8,355 nucleotides of DNA from Acidobacteriota bacterium (GCA_030550225.1 JAUQPV010000099.1:1-8355), one strand, 5' to 3'. Counted from the stretch's first letter, positions 1 through 6,463 are shown. Numbers and translations: made by a program. Notes: generated from the letters alone by a model not told the origin.

Positions 1-235
1 CGATCTTGATGAGGTACTGTTCCGGCGTCAGGCTCTGGAGGATTTCCGGCTGGGCCAGGGCCCGCTGACGGACCTCCTCGACGAAGGTCTTGATGACCTT
101 AAAGTGGACGTCGGCCTCCAGCAAGGCCCGCCGGATCTCTTGCAGGCCCTCGTCGATGTCCTTTTCGGTCAGCCGACCCCGCTGGCGCCAGCGGTAGAAG
201 ACCTCTTGGAATCGAGCCGTCAACTGCTCAAACAT
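1..235 (-). CDS. ffh: Signal recognition particle protein Ffh (SRP54), N-terminal part; truncated by window edge
   Basis: Ffh is the GTPase of the bacterial signal recognition particle. It binds signal sequences of membrane and secreted proteins on the ribosome and, with SRP RNA and FtsY, delivers them to the Sec translocon. Only the first 78 codons are present. They match the four-helix N domain: it opens MFEQLTARFQEVF, followed by the family-typical run GRLTEKDIDEGLQEIRRALL and then LEADVHFKVIKTFVEEV at about residues 38-54. The GTPase G domain and the methionine-rich M domain lie beyond the left edge. The ATG at 233-235 is preceded by GAGGA (minus strand, 242-246) with 6 nt spacing, which supports this start. 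It lies downstream of rmlD on the same strand across a 143-nt gap filled with heptamer repeats, so it may have its own promoter. FtsY shares the NG domain, but this N-terminal sequence is Ffh-like. Confidence 0.93.
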   Translation of the reverse strand, partial: MFEQLTARFQEVFYRWRQRGRLTEKDIDEGLQEIRRALLEADVHFKVIKTFVEEVRQRALAQPEILQSLTPEQYLIKI

Positions 236-261
236 GCGGTTTCCTCATCGAATGCGGTCCC

Positions 262-303
262 AGGTGCCGGGCCCCAGCGAATCGGTGCTACGTGCTGGGC
301 ATA
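262..303. repeat. Degenerate heptamer array, SGGTGYT family
   Basis: Six consecutive 7-bp blocks in phase starting at 262, 269, 276, 283, 290 and 297 in the ffh-rmlD gap. The best-preserved blocks are CGGTGCT (283-289) and ACGTGCT (290-296), followed by GGGCATA. The string AATCGGTGCT followed closely by GTGCTGGG is nearly the same as the start of the array at 7815-7833, so this looks like a decayed member of the same family. Blocks at 262-282 are weak (AGGTGCC, GGGCCCC, AGCGAAT). No opposed arm is visible nearby. Confidence 0.5.
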
Positions 304-337
304 AGGGACGCCCCGCAGAAGCCTGCAGGATCCCCGG

Positions 338-372
338 TTCGCTATCCCCCATCCCAAATTCGCAATCCGCAA
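338..372. repeat. Heptamer array, TYCSCAA family
   Basis: Five 7-bp blocks in exact phase just beyond the rmlD stop codon: TTCGCTA (338), TCCCCCA (345), TCCCAAA (352), TTCGCAA (359) and TCCGCAA (366), followed by a partial TCC. The unit differs from that of the neighbouring array at 262-303, so two families sit side by side in one gap. No inverted partner was found in this gap. The stretch is poorer in G than its surroundings. Confidence 0.65.
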
Positions 373-378
373 TCCCTG

Positions 379-1272
379 TCAGTCCCTTGGCAAAATAGTC
401 CGCCAGTCCCTGGGTGTCAAGCCAGTGCACGCCTGGTATCGAGCCACGGACAAGACGGAGTAGGGGGGTCGTCGGGCCCGCCATCCCATCTCGGCCATCG
501 TCCGGGCTTCCAGGAGGGCCGTCGGAAGACCGTGCGCCTGCAGGACCCACTCGGCCTGCTCGTAGCGACTGCAGGGACCCTCATTCCGAAAGTGGACCCA
601 GCCCCGCACGCCGTTCAAGAGGAGATGCCCGATGGCCTCGGCCAGGTCGTCGGCCCAAGTCGGGGCACTGACCTGATCGGTGACGACCCGGATGGGTAAA
701 CCCGCTCGCGCCCGATCGAGGACCCACGTGACGAAGTTCGGCCGGTACGGGCTAAAGACCCAGCTCGTCCGCACGATCAGGAATCGCCCGGAGGGCATAT
801 GTTCGGCGACCCGCCGCTCCCCGTCCAGCTTGGACCGGCCGTAAGCGTTGATGGGCTGAGGCGGGTCGGACTCTTCGTAAGGCGTCGGCCGTGCCCCGTC
901 AAATACGTAATCCGTACTGAGGTGGACCAGCAGGAGGCCCGTCCGCTCACAGGCATGGGCCAGAAGACCCGGGCCGTGGGCGTTGACGACCATCGCCCGG
1001 TCGGGCATGTCTTCGCATTGGTCGACGTTTGTCAGGGCCGCACAGTTGATGAGGCACCGGGGCCGCTCCTGGGGGGCCGTGTCCAACAGCCACCGCTGGA
1101 CGGACTCGGGTAAGGTAATGTCCCATTCGGCGTGAGCAAAGCCCCGAACGTCAAACCAACGGGTCAACACGTGCAGGCACGCCTGCCCGACCTGACCCGT
1201 GGCGCCGACGACCCACACGCGGGCCCCCAAAGGAAGTCGAACACCTTGCCAGTGACCGCCCCAGGGGAGCAT
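379..1272 (-). CDS. rmlD: dTDP-4-dehydrorhamnose reductase RmlD
   Basis: An NAD(P)H-dependent short-chain dehydrogenase/reductase of the extended type that reduces dTDP-4-keto-L-rhamnose to dTDP-L-rhamnose in the cytoplasm, supplying rhamnose for surface polysaccharide. The 297 residues suit the family. Visible motifs are the glycine-rich nucleotide-binding turn GATGQVG (23-29), NCAALTNVDQCE (76-87), STDYVFDG (119-126), the catalytic YGRSK (Tyr144, Lys148) and the substrate-side segment RTSWVF followed by VVTDQVSAPTWADDLAEAI. The usual Gly in DQxGxPT is replaced by SA. The chosen ATG at 1270-1272 gives about 18 residues before the first beta strand and has no clear ribosome binding site, so initiation at an internal GTG or TTG (residue 15 or 19) is possible. 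It lies downstream of rmlB on the same strand, which strengthens the assignment. RmlA and RmlC are not encoded here. Confidence 0.92.
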   Translation of the reverse strand: MLPWGGHWQGVRLPLGARVWVVGATGQVGQACLHVLTRWFDVRGFAHAEWDITLPESVQRWLLDTAPQERPRCLINCAALTNVDQCEDMPDRAMVVNAHGPGLLAHACERTGLLLVHLSTDYVFDGARPTPYEESDPPQPINAYGRSKLDGERRVAEHMPSGRFLIVRTSWVFSPYRPNFVTWVLDRARAGLPIRVVTDQVSAPTWADDLAEAIGHLLLNGVRGWVHFRNEGPCSRYEQAEWVLQAHGLPTALLEARTMAEMGWRARRPPYSVLSVARYQACTGLTPRDWRTILPRD

Positions 1273-1296
1273 CGGATGGACTCACGACGGGAAATG

Positions 1297-1313
1297 GGTC
1301 CCAGGGAGGGACC
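1297..1313. other. Small perfect hairpin upstream of rmlD
   Basis: GGTCCC (1297-1302) and GGGACC (1308-1313) form a 6-bp stem with a 5-nt loop, centred about 33 nt upstream of the rmlD ATG at 1272. There is no T run on either side, so it is not a convincing intrinsic terminator. It abuts the heptamer array at 1309 and may be part of the same structured leader. Confidence 0.4.
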
Positions 1314-1419
1314 GCGGACTACAGACCCCAGACCTGCCTGCGTCGATCCAGATGGCCTCGGTCCTGAGGCGCGGAGGCCTGACGGACCAGGCAAGTCGAA
1401 GGTCTGGGGTCCGCCGTCT
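1309..1419. repeat. Opposed heptamer arrays (RGACCYC family) between rmlB and rmlD
   Basis: The left arm has four 7-bp blocks: GGACCGC (1309), GGACTAC (1316), AGACCCC (1323) and AGACCTG (1330). The right arm holds the reverse complement of the same unit: AAGGTCT (1399), GGGGTCC (1406) and GCCGTCT (1413). Pairing 1316-1335 with 1400-1419 gives 16 Watson-Crick pairs of 20. The 55-nt spacer contains a further small hairpin, GCCTC with GAGGC around 1354-1370. It lies in the 159-nt gap of an rmlB-rmlD transcript (minus strand), where it could affect mRNA processing or stability; that role is inferred. Confidence 0.6.
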
Positions 1420-1431
1420 CTCCAATCACGC

Positions 1432-2457
1432 CTACCCCAAGCGGGGGCCGTAGTGCTGTTCGTAAAAGTGCCGCGAGGCCTCGTCGGATTCCAGGGCATG
1501 CCATCGCTCCGGATGGGCCCGGTACCATTCCACGGTCTTCCGCAGGCCCTGGTCGAAGTCTGTCGTAGGCCACCACCCGAGCCGACGGAGTCGGTCCCAG
1601 TCCATCGCATACCGTCGGTCGTGTCCTGGCCGGTCCGGGACCCGCTGGATCAGGGATTCCGGCTTGCCCAAGACGGCCAAAATCCGACGGGCGACCTCGA
1701 TGTTCGGCAGGAGGTTCCTGGCCCCGACGTTGTAGACGGTCCCAAACTGGCCCCGTTCGGCCACGACCCGGATCGCCTGGCAGAGGTCCTCGACGTACAG
1801 CCAGTCCCGCACGTTTTGGCCGTCGCCGTACAGGGGCAGGGGCTGGTCCCGCAGGGCTCGCACGATGAAGAACGGGATGAGCTTCTCGGGAAACTGCCGG
1901 GGACCGTACGCGTTGCAGGGCCGAACGATGAGGACAGGCAGTCCAAAGGTCACGGCATAGGCGTGGGCCAACCGATCGGCGGCCGCCTTGCTGGCCGAGT
2001 AAGGGCTCGAGGGCTCTAAAGGGGCCGCCTCGTGGGCCCACCCCTCATCGACGCTCCCGTACACCTCGTCGGTCGATACGTGGACAAAGCCCTCGACGCC
2101 GTGCCGCCGGGCCGCCTCCAGGACCTCGAAGGTCCCCCACACGTCCGTCTCTAAAAACCGGCCGGGGTCATATAGGGAGCGGTCGACGTGCGTCTCGGCC
2201 GCCAAGTGAAAGACCCACTGCACACCTTCCAGGACGGCCTCCACGTCGGCCCGCCGGGTGACGTCCCCCTGGACGAATCGGTGCCGGGGGTCGTCCATTA
2301 CGGCCGTCAGGTTGTCCAGTGTCCCGGCATACGTCAGCTTGTCGAGGGTGATGACCTCGACGTCCGGATACGTCCGGAGCAGGAGCTCGACGAGATGGGA
2401 ACCGATGAAGCCGGCCCCGCCGGTCACCAGGATACGCTTGCCGTTCAGCCGCGTCAT
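1432..2457 (-). CDS. rmlB: dTDP-glucose 4,6-dehydratase RmlB
   Basis: Converts dTDP-D-glucose to dTDP-4-keto-6-deoxy-D-glucose using tightly bound NAD+, the second step of dTDP-rhamnose synthesis. The 341 residues are the usual family length. Motifs are the Rossmann turn TGGAGFIGS (12-20), LDKLTYAGTLDNL (38-50) typical of dTDP-glucose dehydratases, LAAETHVDRS (85-94), catalytic STDEVYG (128-134, with Asp130 and Glu131) and YSASK (Tyr153, Lys157). Further on come QFPEKLIP, YGDGQNVRDWLYVEDL and DRPGHDRRYA. The usual NNYGP is NAYGP here, a mild departure. The frame stays open upstream to 2532 inside nuoF, but ATG 2455-2457 starts directly before the first beta strand (MTRLNGKRILVTGG) and has GGAG on its 5' side about 9 nt away. 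It lies 31 nt behind nuoF and 159 nt ahead of rmlD. Related NDP-sugar dehydratases are less likely. Confidence 0.93.
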   Translation of the reverse strand: MTRLNGKRILVTGGAGFIGSHLVELLLRTYPDVEVITLDKLTYAGTLDNLTAVMDDPRHRFVQGDVTRRADVEAVLEGVQWVFHLAAETHVDRSLYDPGRFLETDVWGTFEVLEAARRHGVEGFVHVSTDEVYGSVDEGWAHEAAPLEPSSPYSASKAAADRLAHAYAVTFGLPVLIVRPCNAYGPRQFPEKLIPFFIVRALRDQPLPLYGDGQNVRDWLYVEDLCQAIRVVAERGQFGTVYNVGARNLLPNIEVARRILAVLGKPESLIQRVPDRPGHDRRYAMDWDRLRRLGWWPTTDFDQGLRKTVEWYRAHPERWHALESDEASRHFYEQHYGPRLG

Positions 2458-2488
2458 CGATGGACTCCGACGTGAAAAGGTCACTCCA

Positions 2489-3799
2489 TCAGTCCGGATT
2501 CGAGACCTCGCCGTACCGTTCCTCCACGTCACACCGCTTATGTTCGATATGATAGTCGAATTCGGGCCGAAACTTCCGGACGAAGCTCAAGACCGGAAGG
2601 GCCGCCGCGTCGCCAAGGGCACAGATCGTGCGGCCCAAGATGTTCTGGGCGATCTGGAGCATGAGGTCCGGGTACGACGGGTCGGCCCGACCGTGCAGGA
2701 TGTCCTGGACCATCTCCAGGAGCCAGGGGGCGCCCTCCCGGCAGGGCGTGCACTGGCCGCACGACTCGTCGGCGTAAAAGTCGGCGATGACCTCCAGGGC
2801 CCGGACCATGCAGGTCATCTCATCCATCACGATGATGCCGGCCGAGCCCAGCATGGAACCGGCCTTGGCCAGAGCGTCAAAGTCAGCCGGGACGTCGACC
2901 TCGTCGGCCCGCAGGACGGGTGCCGACGACCCGCCCGGGATGACGGCCTTCAGACGGCGGCCTCGCCAGACGCCGCCGGCGTATGTCTCGATGATCGTCC
3001 GAAGCGGGGTCCCCATCGGAAGCTCGTAAACGCCAGGCCGCTGAACGTGGCCGCTGACGCAGTACAGCTTGAACCCGCCGTTGCGCTCCGTCCCCAGCGA
3101 CGCGAACCACGCCCCGCCGTGACGAATGATAAAGGGTACGTAGGCGATCGTCTCCACGTTGTTGATGACCGTCGGACATCGGAAGAGGCCGACGGTCGCC
3201 GGGAAGGGCGGCTTGATGCGGGGATAAGCCCGCTTGCCCTCCAGGGACTCCAGGAGGCCTGTCTCTTCCCCGGCGATGTATGCCCCGGCGCCCTTGTGAA
3301 CGTAAATGTCCAAGTCGTACCCTGTCCCCAGGATGCCCTTCCCGAGGAAGCCGGCCTCGTACGCCTCCCGCAAGGCTTCCTCCAGGCGAACCCGACAGAC
3401 GTCGTACTCCCCCCGGATGTAAATGTAGGCCACATGGGCGTCGATGGCGTAAGCGGTGATGATCGACCCCTCGATAAGCAGATGGGGACTTCGGAGCATG
3501 ACGTACTTGTCCTTGAAGGTCCCAGGCTCACTCTCGTCGGCGTTTACGACCAAATACTTGGGCTTCGGGCTCGTCCGCGGGACAAAGCTCCACTTCAGAC
3601 CCGCCGGGAAGCCGGCCCCGCCCCGGCCCCGAAGATTCGCCCGCTTGACCTCCTCGATGACGTCCTCGGGCTTCATCTCCGTCAAGGCCTTGCGGGCCGC
3701 TTCGTAGCCGCCCCGGGCGAGATAACCCGCCAGGGACGCGGCGGCCGGGTCCTCCCAATAAGAAGCGATCAGGGCCCGGACTTCGGACGGACTGTTCAC
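2489..3799 (-). CDS. nuoF: NADH-quinone oxidoreductase subunit F (NuoF, 51 kDa type)
   Basis: The NADH-binding flavoprotein of respiratory complex I. It takes hydride from NADH onto FMN and passes electrons to its [4Fe-4S] cluster N3 in the peripheral arm on the cytoplasmic side. Motifs are GRGGAGFPAGLKW (58-70) and NADESEPGTFKDK (86-98), which bind FMN and NADH, and GAGAYIAGEETGLLESLEG (170-188). The cluster ligands CxxCxxC-x39-C fall at Cys347, 350, 353 and 393, exactly the canonical spacing. The 436-residue length is that of a stand-alone complex I subunit, without the extra N-terminal thioredoxin-like or C-terminal ferredoxin domains seen in many hydrogenase or formate dehydrogenase homologues. 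Translation starts at GTG, which overlaps the nuoE stop in GTGA. GGGAGG lies 7 nt upstream (3807-3812). nuoG does not follow; rmlB does. Confidence 0.95.
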   Translation of the reverse strand: MNSPSEVRALIASYWEDPAAASLAGYLARGGYEAARKALTEMKPEDVIEEVKRANLRGRGGAGFPAGLKWSFVPRTSPKPKYLVVNADESEPGTFKDKYVMLRSPHLLIEGSIITAYAIDAHVAYIYIRGEYDVCRVRLEEALREAYEAGFLGKGILGTGYDLDIYVHKGAGAYIAGEETGLLESLEGKRAYPRIKPPFPATVGLFRCPTVINNVETIAYVPFIIRHGGAWFASLGTERNGGFKLYCVSGHVQRPGVYELPMGTPLRTIIETYAGGVWRGRRLKAVIPGGSSAPVLRADEVDVPADFDALAKAGSMLGSAGIIVMDEMTCMVRALEVIADFYADESCGQCTPCREGAPWLLEMVQDILHGRADPSYPDLMLQIAQNILGRTICALGDAAALPVLSFVRKFRPEFDYHIEHKRCDVEERYGEVSNPD

Positions 3800-4314
3800 G
3801 GCGTGACCTCCCGGGCCTTCGCCCGTAATGTGGCGATGAGGTCGTCCAGCTGGGCTTCGTCGACCGGCCCGATGAATTCCCCGTTGACCTGAATGACCGG
3901 GGCCCGTTCACAGGCCCCGATGCATTGGACCCGCTCGACGGTAAACAGGCCGTCCGGCGTCACGGCCCGCTCAGCCACGCCGAGCCGGTCCAGGAGATAC
4001 CGGAGTAGGCGCCGGGCGCCCCGGAGCGAACAGGCGATGTTGCCACAAACATAAATGAGATAGCGCCCGACAGGCCGTTCATGATACATGTTATAGAAGG
4101 ACACGACCTCGTGGACCCAAACGGGTGGAACCCCCAGATAGGCCGCCAGCTCGGTCTGGGCCTCCAGGGGGACCCAGCCGTGAGCCTCCTGGATCGCCCA
4201 GAGGGCCGGCATGAGCAAGGCCCGTCGGTCCGGATACCGGGACCGGAGCGCTTCGATGCGGGCGCAAACCTCCGGCGTCAGATAGCGGTACGCGGGTTCG
4301 ACGTGAGATGACAT
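3796..4314 (-). CDS. nuoE: NADH-quinone oxidoreductase subunit E (NuoE, 24 kDa type)
   Basis: A thioredoxin-fold subunit of the complex I NADH dehydrogenase module. It carries the [2Fe-2S] cluster N1a and pairs with NuoF. The protein has 172 residues. A helical N-terminal half (about 12-80) contains LMPALWAIQEAHGWVP and the segment VHEVVSFYNMYHERPVG. The cluster ligands are Cys90, Cys95, Cys131 and Cys135, in canonical C-x4-C-x35-C-x3-C spacing within VCGNIACSLRGA and VQCIGACERAP. ATG 4312-4314 has GAGGT (4321-4325) 6 nt upstream. It is the first gene of the minus-strand cluster and is translationally coupled to nuoF by a 4-nt overlap. A NAD-linked hydrogenase or formate dehydrogenase subunit is the alternative, judged less likely from NuoF architecture. 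Confidence 0.95.
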   Translation of the reverse strand: MSSHVEPAYRYLTPEVCARIEALRSRYPDRRALLMPALWAIQEAHGWVPLEAQTELAAYLGVPPVWVHEVVSFYNMYHERPVGRYLIYVCGNIACSLRGARRLLRYLLDRLGVAERAVTPDGLFTVERVQCIGACERAPVIQVNGEFIGPVDEAQLDDLIATLRAKAREVTP

Positions 4315-4352
4315 GCTCGAACCTCAAGTTCCAAAGCCTGAGAACCGACCAT

Positions 4353-4472
4353 GCAAGATACAGGATGTAAGATGTAGGGTGCAAGATGCAAGATGCAGGA
4401 TGGGCCTCAGGGCCCGAGAGACCCCAGCCCAGCCCCTATCTTGCATCCTGTAGCCTGCGTCTTGTATCTTGC
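4353..4472. repeat. Opposed heptamer arrays (RYARGAT family) forming a long imperfect hairpin
   Basis: The left arm 4353-4401 is exactly seven 7-bp blocks, for example GCAAGAT, ACAGGAT, GTAAGAT and GTAGGGT. The right arm 4438-4472 is five blocks of the reverse complement (ATCTTGC type). Block-to-block changes in the left arm are all transitions. Pairing 4353-4387 with 4438-4472 gives 27 Watson-Crick pairs, 6 G-U pairs and 2 mismatches in a plus-strand RNA. In a minus-strand RNA the six G-U positions become A-C mismatches. The enclosed 50 nt contains a GGGCC/GGCCC hairpin (4402-4406 with 4411-4415). The array ends 36 nt before the lipid kinase start, so it would be that gene's leader if transcription begins upstream of it. 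Confidence 0.85.
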
Positions 4473-4495
4473 CCCTGCCGGGGGCGTACGTCGCC

Positions 4496-4501
4496 GGGAG
4501 G
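4496..4501 (+). promoter_or_regulatory. Ribosome binding site that fixes the lipid kinase start
   Basis: GGGAGG sits 7 nt before GTG 4509-4511. The same frame is open back to an ATG at 4386, but that ATG lies inside the heptamer array and its first 40 or so codons translate the repeat. This site therefore favours the GTG. Confidence 0.75.
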
Positions 4502-4508
4502 CGGTTTC

Positions 4509-5423
4509 GTGATTCCCATCCTGCCTGAGTATAAAAATATAGCGATTATCATCAATCCAAAGGCCCGTCGGGGGATGGTCTATCCCCAGGTCCGAAAACG
4601 GTTGGAGACCGTCCTGCGGGACCTGCGGATCCAGGCCGAATGGCTGGAGACCCAGGGGCCGGGTCACGCGACCGAGCTGGCCCGCCGCCTGCGGTCCGAG
4701 GCCATCGATATGCTCCTCGTGGCCGGCGGGGACGGGACGGTCAATGAAGTCGTCAACGGCTGGCTCGGCCACACCGTCCCCATCGGGATCCTCCCGATCG
4801 GGACGTCCAACATCCTGGCCCGGGTATACGGTATCCGGGGGAGTCTTGAAGCGGCCTGCATCCGGGTCTTTTACGGCAAGCCCCGACCGATTCCCGTCGG
4901 GCAGGCCAACGGGCGCTACTTTGTCTTGATGGCTGGGGTCGGCTTGGACGGCGAGGTCGTGACGGCCACGAGGCCCGAGCAGAAGCTCCGGTGGAACCGG
5001 CTGGCTTATGCGTGGCATGCCCTGCGGTTGGCCTTCCGTCCATGTCCTTACGAACTTCGGGTATACCCCCTCGACGGGGAAGGCCTTCTGATGAAGGCCA
5101 CGCAGGTCATCGTGACCCTGGTCCCCAACTACGGGGGGTTCTTTCGCATCATTCCGCCTCAGTGGCTCGCCGAGCATCCGATGTGGGCCGTGGGCTTTCA
5201 AAAGAACCGGTGGTGGAATTATATTAAGTACTGCCTCTTGGCGATTCCGGGGTGGCACGTACGACTCCCCGACGTCGCGACCCTGCGGGTCTCCGAAGGA
5301 CTCCGCATCGAATCGGCGCCGGCGTGCACGCCCGTCCAAGTCGACGGCGAAGTGGCCGGTTCAACGCCGGTTCGAATTCGACTTACGGACTTCACGGTCC
5401 GCCTCGTCACCCCCGCCTTCTGA
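4509..5423 (+). CDS. YegS/DgkB-type lipid (diacylglycerol-like) kinase
   Basis: An ATP-dependent lipid kinase of the soluble diacylglycerol/sphingosine/ceramide kinase superfamily. Members recycle diacylglycerol to phosphatidic acid at the inner face of the cytoplasmic membrane or phosphorylate related lipids; the substrate cannot be read from sequence. The 304 residues match the bacterial two-domain form. The N-terminal catalytic domain (about 10-130) shows NPKARRG (16-22), the nucleotide-binding GGDGTVNEVVNG (73-84) and GTSNILAR (98-105, usually GTxNDxAR). The C-terminal beta-sandwich (about 135-300) includes AGVGLDGEVV and ends with the conserved VDGE (278-281), whose acidic residues help bind metal in characterised homologues. 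The start is GTG with GGGAGG at 7 nt. It is the first plus-strand gene, 95 nt ahead of the YihY-family gene. The start is preceded by the long heptamer hairpin. Confidence 0.9.
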   Translation: MIPILPEYKNIAIIINPKARRGMVYPQVRKRLETVLRDLRIQAEWLETQGPGHATELARRLRSEAIDMLLVAGGDGTVNEVVNGWLGHTVPIGILPIGTSNILARVYGIRGSLEAACIRVFYGKPRPIPVGQANGRYFVLMAGVGLDGEVVTATRPEQKLRWNRLAYAWHALRLAFRPCPYELRVYPLDGEGLLMKATQVIVTLVPNYGGFFRIIPPQWLAEHPMWAVGFQKNRWWNYIKYCLLAIPGWHVRLPDVATLRVSEGLRIESAPACTPVQVDGEVAGSTPVRIRLTDFTVRLVTPAF

Positions 5424-5442
5424 CGCCAGAGACGTTTGGACC

Positions 5443-5496
5443 GGGCCCATCCGTAGGGCCATGTCCTTTGTACTTTGCTCTTGGTCCCTGGGGACC
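5443..5496. other. Two small hairpins and a possible heptamer remnant between kinase and YihY genes
   Basis: GGCCC (5444-5448) pairs with GGGCC (5456-5460) around a 7-nt loop, followed by a moderately T-rich stretch. A second stem, GGTCC with GGACC (5483-5487, 5492-5496), lies just beyond. Between them, four 7-bp blocks, GTCCTTT (5463), GTACTTT (5470), GCTCTTG (5477) and GTCCCTG (5484), may be a worn heptamer array. The first stem plus T-rich tail could be a weak terminator, but the T run is interrupted and I would not rely on it. Confidence 0.3.
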
Positions 5497-5518
5497 GACG
5501 ACGCAGGAAGTGAGGGTC

Positions 5519-6421
5519 ATGCTTCTTTCTCGACCCGAAAGGCGTCCATCGGGCTTGCATCCATGGGATTGGGTCCATGTAGCCGTTCGGCGGGTCCTCC
5601 GAGTCGTCCAGGGATGGGCCCGCTCCGTCGGTCAGGCGTTTCATCTGTACGGTCGCTTCAAGGCGTACCACTGGTCGGCGACCATCACGTTGTTTGCCTT
5701 CATGGCCCTGTTCCCCCTGGCCTTGTTCCTGACGATTCTGGCCCGGTTTTTGCCTGACCCCATCGTGTTCCAACTCCTGGCTCAGTGGCTCCCCGATCAG
5801 GTTGCCCGGACGCTCGTCTACCAATTGAACCTCATCGGGGCCCCGATGTGGATCGACTGGGTCCTGGGCGCGGTCGCCGTCCTATGGGCGTTGAGCCATA
5901 TCCTTCACTCGGTCATCGAGATTTCGGACGACTTCTATGGTTACCACGAACGTCACTTCTGGAAGCGTCGCCTGCTGGCCCTGGGCATCATGGTCGTCTT
6001 CACGGGCTGGCAACTCCTGACCCTGATGTTCTATACGGTGTCCGAGTGGGTCTTGAAAGGCTTCCAACGTCTGCCCCTGCTGGCCGAGGCCGGCCTGAAT
6101 TCCCACCTCGACTACGTCGGCCGGCTGGTCTCGTGGGCCGGCGTCCTGATCTTGCACTGGGTCAGCCTGATTCTCCTCTACGGGATGGCGGCGCCCCGGT
6201 TCCGATGGCGGGAACAGGTCCCGGGGGCGACCTTTACGACCGTCGCCTGGTGGCTGGCCAGTAAGGTCCTGGCACTGTACGTCCGTTGGGTCCCCATCCA
6301 GACCATTTACGGAGCCCTGACGAGCATCCTGGTCTTCATCATCTGGGTGTACTGGGCGGCGACGCTGATGATCGTGGGGATCGGTGTGAACGCCCTCGGC
6401 GTTCGGGCGACGGCCGATTGA
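5519..6421 (+). CDS. YihY/BrkB-family (UPF0761) integral membrane protein
   Basis: A polytopic inner-membrane protein of the YihY/virulence factor BrkB family. Older annotations call it ribonuclease BN, a misassignment, since RNase BN activity belongs to another gene. The molecular role is not settled; envelope or lipid transport functions have been proposed for family members. The 300 residues have a roughly 45-residue cytoplasmic basic N terminus, then hydrophobic segments near 53-76, 112-133, 153-175, 203-225, 236-256 and 265-291. These include the family-typical AFMALFPLALFL after the first helix start, PGATFTTVAWWLASKVLALYV, and IYGALTSILVFIIWVYWAA in the last helices. ATG 5519 has AGGAAG at 5505-5510; GTG at 5510 is an in-frame alternative. 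The frame is open back into the kinase gene, but that extension is hydrophilic and unlike the family. It shares strand and close spacing with its neighbours (95 and 42 nt). Confidence 0.88.
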   Translation: MLLSRPERRPSGLHPWDWVHVAVRRVLRVVQGWARSVGQAFHLYGRFKAYHWSATITLFAFMALFPLALFLTILARFLPDPIVFQLLAQWLPDQVARTLVYQLNLIGAPMWIDWVLGAVAVLWALSHILHSVIEISDDFYGYHERHFWKRRLLALGIMVVFTGWQLLTLMFYTVSEWVLKGFQRLPLLAEAGLNSHLDYVGRLVSWAGVLILHWVSLILLYGMAAPRFRWREQVPGATFTTVAWWLASKVLALYVRWVPIQTIYGALTSILVFIIWVYWAATLMIVGIGVNALGVRATAD

Positions 6422-6463
6422 GCGTCCCTCCGCCGAGAAATCACAAGTAGTGAACAAAGCACG

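Larger units (their letters stand above)
4315..4508. promoter_or_regulatory. Divergent intergenic region between nuoE and the lipid kinase gene
   Basis: A 194-nt gap between two divergently transcribed genes must hold promoters for both the nuoE cluster and the plus-strand cluster. I could not pick out a convincing -35/-10 pair on either strand. More than half of it (4353-4472) is taken up by two opposed heptamer arrays, leaving about 38 nt on the nuoE side and about 36 nt on the kinase side. Confidence 0.5.

Noticed and set aside
1132..2041. Long frames on both strands (295 and 240 codons) overlapping rmlB, the rmlB-rmlD gap and the start of rmlD
   Set aside because: They are Pro/Arg/Gly-rich shadow frames of rmlB and rmlD, and they read through the heptamer hairpin without any domain.
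2458..2532. Upstream extension of rmlB into the end of nuoF
   Set aside because: The extra 25 residues are not like the family, and the ATG at 2457 begins right at the Rossmann fold.
2258..3892. A 544-codon open frame on the plus strand, antisense to nuoF
   Set aside because: It lies almost wholly opposite nuoF, which has every expected motif. Such long antisense frames are common in high-GC genes with strong third-position bias, and its translation shows no recognisable domain.
4353..4472. CRISPR array
   Set aside because: The repeat unit is 7 bp with no spacers between copies and the arms are inverted, which does not fit CRISPR.
4386..4508. Upstream extension of the lipid kinase to ATG 4386
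   Set aside because: The first codons translate the heptamer array, while GTG 4509 has GGGAGG at ideal spacing and gives the standard family N terminus.
5252..5518. Upstream extension of the YihY-family gene into the kinase gene
   Set aside because: It overlaps the end of a well-supported gene and is Arg/Pro-rich; ATG 5519 with AGGAAG upstream gives a normal family length.
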